Below are positions 60,077-64,000 of a DNA stretch of 64,000 nucleotides, piece after piece (positions within the stretch are counted from its first letter, which is position 1; the number at the start of each line of letters is the position of its first letter). Under the pieces are notes generated by a model that saw only the letters and a list, made by a program, of their open reading frames with translations, was not told the origin of the DNA and ran no database searches. This DNA comes from Haemonchus contortus. Taxonomy: Eukaryota > Nematoda > Chromadorea > Rhabditida > Trichostrongylidae. Location: positions 4,440,804 through 4,504,803 of the forward strand of contig LS997566.1 in the NCBI GenBank assembly GCA_000469685.2, given 5' to 3'. The translations under genes and the position numbers were made by a program.

Positions 60077-61754
60077 TCAGACATGTGCCAATCCGAGGTT
60101 CTTCAAGTGGCTTTGACATTCTTCATCGAAAATGTTTCCCAATTGTTTCCATGCAGCTTTCTCGTCATCAGTCAATGGTCTTTTTGTTTCCAAAAAGTTT
60201 ACGAGAACCGTGAAAAATGCCTAAAAAATACAGTTAAGCACACTATGGAATTAAACGCATGAGGCTCAGCTTTTGGGCCCTGGAATTGCAAAATTATTTG
60301 AGGGTGAAATAAATCACTCACACCCCATAGTTCTGGAACCATCTTGTACTGACGGTGCCTGTTAACGGTTTCTCGAGCGTAGGCACGGAATGTTGGCTCC
60401 TATAAATTTAAACTTTTGTCAGTTTTACAGAACGATCTGTTTATTGCAAAAATTCAACTGCTTCGGTAATTTTTTGCCCCTTCTAGTTTTGTTTATTTAA
60501 GTGTACTCTATCTAGTATTCGGCTACCATGACCAAAGCGATCCTGTTAGACGAAGTGTATCTTTCTCGAGAAAAGTATGGAAAACAATCATGGAATTCTG
60601 AATCCCTAAGGAATTTCTGACGGGATTATCAGGAGCAAGAAAGAACTTTGCCGTTTATCTCAATAACTCACGTCATCTATGGAGTCGGCAAGTATGTGGA
60701 TGGCTAACTGGATACGTTGACCTTGCTTGTCGAACCTGAGTGGTTTAGTGTATTATAGTAAGTGTTACCACAGCATAACTTGACTCTTACAACAGCCAAT
60801 CCTCTACTTTACTCTAAAAAATCAACAACCCCATTCAATTCATTGCTGGAGGATGAAACCTTACCGTTCACTTTTCAGAACGTCGTCTGCTGAGAAGTTC
60901 TCGGCTCCTTTGAAATATTTGCGAAGATCGGGATGTTGGGTGAACATGCTGGAACAACGGAATCTTAGGTCAAGCAGGATAGCAAATTTGCGCATGCTGC
61001 ATGGACAATTTGATGAAAATAATAAAGACAATAGGAGTACATCTGCATGGGTGTACTGCTAACAGAAAACACCACATAAGTGAGCTGATGAGGGCAACTT
61101 TCACTCAAAGTTCAACGATTACGACCCAATCTGTTCAAGACAAATGAGTGAGTAGAACCTACAGCCTTATCAGGAGCATAGCAGGGCCCCCAGAAATTTC
61201 TGGTTCAATAATATTTCTAAACATTACAGTTTGCAATCCTATGCTTAGGGCATAATAGGAGAAAGATTGAAATGATGTGAAGTTAAGCGGGAAGCTCCGA
61301 AGCGGCTGGTTCAGCTGGTCTCAAGTTGAGTAAGCATGAAGCACGAACTGACTGTATTACCAACAAATCATGGTAGATGCTCCAAAACAGCCTCTGCTTA
61401 ACGCTTTAACGTTTCCAAATAAAATTAAACTTTAATATTGAATTGTATTCAAACTACATTGAAGTCGACCCATTATATTTATGCCTAATCGCCCGGGATT
61501 GTTAGAATGGGATGGGATTCGGTAAAATATCGTTGGTCCCATCAATTTCTTGTTTATACCCTACAATGGATGCCATTAGGTCCATGCAATGAGTTCATTA
61601 TGATTGAATGCTGCAAGCTTTTTTTGATGAAAAAATGTTTACTCACTACATGTAGAACTCTTTGGCTCCTCGAATCTCTTGTGGTCCTCCACCTATTGGA
61701 TATATTTCGAGGGTCTTCTTCACATGCTTCTTTACTTCAGCAGATGTAAGCATT
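60077..61754 (-). CDS. Globin 5: nematode globin, exons 2-6 (first exon not found)
   Basis: Exons: 61754-61647, 60948-60865, 60735-60672, 60399-60322 and 60220-60077; phases agree. The protein starts 'MLTSAEVKKHVKKTLEIY', with 'AKEFYMYMFTQHPDLRKYF' (candidate Tyr-B10), 'SERFDKQGQRIQLAIHILAD' (candidate Gln-E7), 'ARETVNRHRQYKMVPELW' (candidate His-F8), and ends 'LKNLGLAHV', with Ala where the other copies have Pro. Exon 2 begins in phase 2. A hydrophobic frame just upstream (61755-61894: LNLLPFIFAF) starts only with TTG, so no complete signal exon could be assigned. Confidence 0.88.
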
Positions 61755-61894
61755 CTGTAATCAGCCAGTAGTCCTTTGTAAGCCTTGTGTTCTATCGGTC
61801 CAATTGCTATCGTCGACAGTTCAAAGCACAAATATGGCTTTTGAAACGCAAAAATAAAGGGCAATAAATTCAAGAAAGATCCTACTGTAGCCAA

Positions 61895-62735
61895 ATAAAT
61901 CCTAAATGATTAGTTATATTTGGATTTTGGCCAGCATTACAGAAGCTGATCAATGTCGAATATAATAAATTTCCGAAATAAAAAGCCGAAAAGGTAAACC
62001 CAATGATAATAAAGGGTAAACAAAGGTATTAGCTCTACTGTGTTGGTATATTCATGGAGCAATGTGAAGATATGGGAACAGTTTTACTTATAAAATTTTT
62101 GTAACAGCGGTCAAAGACTACAGTCTCAATCTCCAGTAGTTCAACAAGGACGAGTGGGTCTAAAAAGCAAGGTCCTGAGAAGTTCGCCTCCGGAGGTCCG
62201 CTACCGATTTACCAAATAATTCTGAAAGTTTCCGTCTTATAAAATCGGGAGTGGAAGAGAAAATGGCTCTCTCCTTACAGTTTCCAGAGTACGGAAGGAG
62301 AGAGAAGGCAGGGCATTGGCAACCTACTCCGCCAGCGCGACCTCATTTTATACCGATCGAAGTTGGCGAGGTCGCAATTGAGTGGTGAGTGTCCCATAGA
62401 ATTTTGACTATTGAAAAAACTGGACCCGCTCAGAGCAAAGCATGGGTAAGGCGCCGAAGAAGGCCAAGTGGAGAGTGAGGCAGGTTTTGTATGTAACGGT
62501 ACCAACCCTGGCTTTTCTGTGACTTTCAATACGAAAGTATAATTCAGTTACCCGATATGGAATATATTTACCCCTCTACTCTGAATATGTACCTTGAAGA
62601 TCCTGGAAAGAAGTCTCAATTGGTTGGCCCAAGTCAGATGAAGGCTGTCTTCTTACTTTACGACAGCCACATAACTCTCCCCTGTTCACAATAATAGCAT
62701 TTGCAAGTGAAAGTTTTTCAGAATTGATAAACCTA
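61895..62735. other. Upstream region of globin 5, nothing resolved
   Basis: Should contain the globin 5 promoter and first exon. I tested visible ATG-hydrophobic-GT combinations on the minus strand and none fitted phase 2. Confidence 0.4.
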
Positions 62736-62739
62736 GTGG

Positions 62740-62880
62740 GATGGGCCATGCAATCGACATCCATGCTGAATCGTTGCGGTGTCTGGGCGCGCGTGTGGTT
62801 TGCTGTGGTCAGCCGATGTATGCATATGTCGCTCTCACACTCCCAATTAAGCCTGGTACCAATCAGTTGAAAATAACAGG
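62740..62880 (-). mobile_element. Probable tRNA-SINE fragment, reverse, heavily diverged
   Basis: The reverse complement contains 'ttggtaccaggctt', 'catcggctgaccacagcaaaccaca', and 'acgattcagcatggatgtcgattgc', in SINE order and spacing but with many differences and no head. Confidence 0.5.
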
Positions 62881-63820
62881 AAGGAAGGTTCGGTGGTCCG
62901 GACAACATATCCTGACCTTCTGTGTGCAATAATTTCCAAGTCGACGCTGCGCCACCTACGTGGATCTGTGAAGTCATGGAACACCTCTGCCTTTGAAACA
63001 GAATCGTTCCAACTTATAGAAAGAGGAAGACGAGGCTGGAATGACTTTGCAATGCATTTATCTCGGCCTCAAATCCTAAGACAATGAATTTCCCACAGCC
63101 CCCTGAGCGATTCTTTTCTCTATACCCGAACACATGAATACCGCTTAGTGTAAGAAGTTCCGGTTTTGAAGACAGATGCTGAGCACCTGCTAATTATCAA
63201 CGCGATGGATGTTTGATCTTAAGCTTTCTCCTGATGAATACGTCAATCGTGAATCGCTTAGTGTAATCGGTTTTGAAAAATTCAACAGACTTCGCGAGTT
63301 GTCTACCACATGGGTAAGCAAGTTGACATTGACTTAGCACAAAAAACTCACTTACTTGCTCCGGGACACCACCTTTCTTTTCCACGCGTCTTTTGGACTG
63401 CTGGGCTTAACCAACACCTCTTCAGTCAACGCGGTCTCTCTCTATTCTCGTCTTCCTAAGTGCCCCCTTAACCACACCCTTTCTTTCGGTCGCCCGATGA
63501 TGCGATTTCTCTTGAAGTGTTTTTAAGCGGAGGTAATTGGAACAAAACGCAAGTGTTTGAAGGAACACGATGATTCCACGTAAAGTTCGAAGAACGAAGA
63601 GCCCAAGGCCGAAAATGTAGTGCTTAGAGTCAGTCAGGGTCAAGGGTGCAGCGCTTAAATCATCTGTAAAATCGTAAGTGAAGTTCTACGTTGTGGGGGA
63701 GGCAGGTAAGGAGATTGAATGGGGAATTGTAAAAAAAAGAAGGGTACCGAAAGAGCTCTCGAATCTAGTCAAAGACCTGGTACATGGTATTTCTGGTGAA
63801 CGCCTAATGAATTAAACCAT
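62881..63820. other. Intergenic stretch, nothing recognised
   Basis: Only short frames; no motif, no shared repeat. Confidence 0.5.
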
Positions 63821-63966
63821 TGGAGGTTCATTAATTGGTACCATACTGGTCTGGGAAGATAAAAGCACTTACATGTGTATCGCTGGTCCCATTCTCCAAG
63901 TAGGCGCAATAAGCAATCAGTAGGAAGTCGACTGCGGGGATGCGTCCCCTATACGGGACTAATCAA
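63821..63966 (+). mobile_element. tRNA-SINE body fragment without head
   Basis: Reads 'ggaggttcattaattggtaccatactggtctgggaagataaaagcacttacatgtgtat', then a shortened middle and the tail 'aagtcgactgcggggatgcgtcccctatacgggactaat'. Family match is clear; the tRNA head is absent. Confidence 0.8.
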
Positions 63967-64000
63967 CGTCAGAACACCTTGTCCTTTTGTTCTTTACTTC

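Noticed and set aside
1..64000. CRISPR arrays, bacterial operons, rRNA genes, viral genes
   Set aside because: No regularly spaced repeats with unique spacers, no Shine-Dalgarno-led frames, no conserved rRNA blocks and no viral protein motifs were seen.

Overview
The window looks like nuclear DNA of a parasitic strongylid (clade V) nematode such as a hookworm or trichostrongylid. The reasons are short spliced exons with GT..AG introns and TTTCAG-type acceptors, acceptor-like AGs lying 2-7 bases before start codons (as expected for spliced-leader trans-splicing), a family of nematode-type globins, a nematode-type S1 protease, and RTE, mariner, maT and tRNA-SINE debris. No bacterial features, CRISPR arrays or rRNA were seen. 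The exon models below were built by hand from reading frame, splice consensus and intron phase; no searches were run. The species is not determined.

Layout. 1-20.2 kb: no gene I can support. It holds transposon fossils: two tRNA-SINEs at 7.0-7.5 kb, a large fold-back repeat at 8.4-8.6 kb, a SINE at 11.5 kb, a mariner remnant at 12.9-13.3 kb, an RTE-type LINE remnant at 13.3-14.6 kb, a second fold-back at 14.7-15.0 kb, an (AAT)n microsatellite at 17.85-17.99 kb and an inverted pair at 18.1/19.3 kb. 20.3-26.4 kb: two genes on the minus strand, GET1/WRB-like upstream and a 16-exon SANT/Myb-repeat nuclear protein downstream, only about 340 bases apart. 26.6-27.0 kb: a three-copy direct/inverted repeat. 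27.0-35.7 kb: a segmental duplication whose two halves each carry a complete six-exon secreted globin gene (globins 1 and 2). 36.6-41.4 kb: a ten-exon secreted S1-family serine protease. 42-50 kb: SINEs and a dead maT-type (DD37D) transposase. 50.5-61.8 kb: three more globin genes (3, 4, 5) of a second subgroup, whose first exons I could not find. 61.8-64 kb: SINE fragments and unassigned DNA.

How the pieces fit. All eight genes lie on the minus strand. Five globins in about 34 kb form an expanded array in two subgroups with identical intron positions; the protease interrupts the array. Globins 1 and 2 have signal peptides, so the products probably act outside the cell (pseudocoelom, cuticle or secretions). 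All keep a candidate Tyr-B10/Gln-E7 pair typical of high-oxygen-affinity nematode globins. SINEs sit in two protease introns and one globin intron, always antisense to the gene. The most interesting observations are the homogenised block within the globin duplication, the SINE family, the atypical S1 pocket of the protease, and the four-SANT-repeat protein beside GET1.
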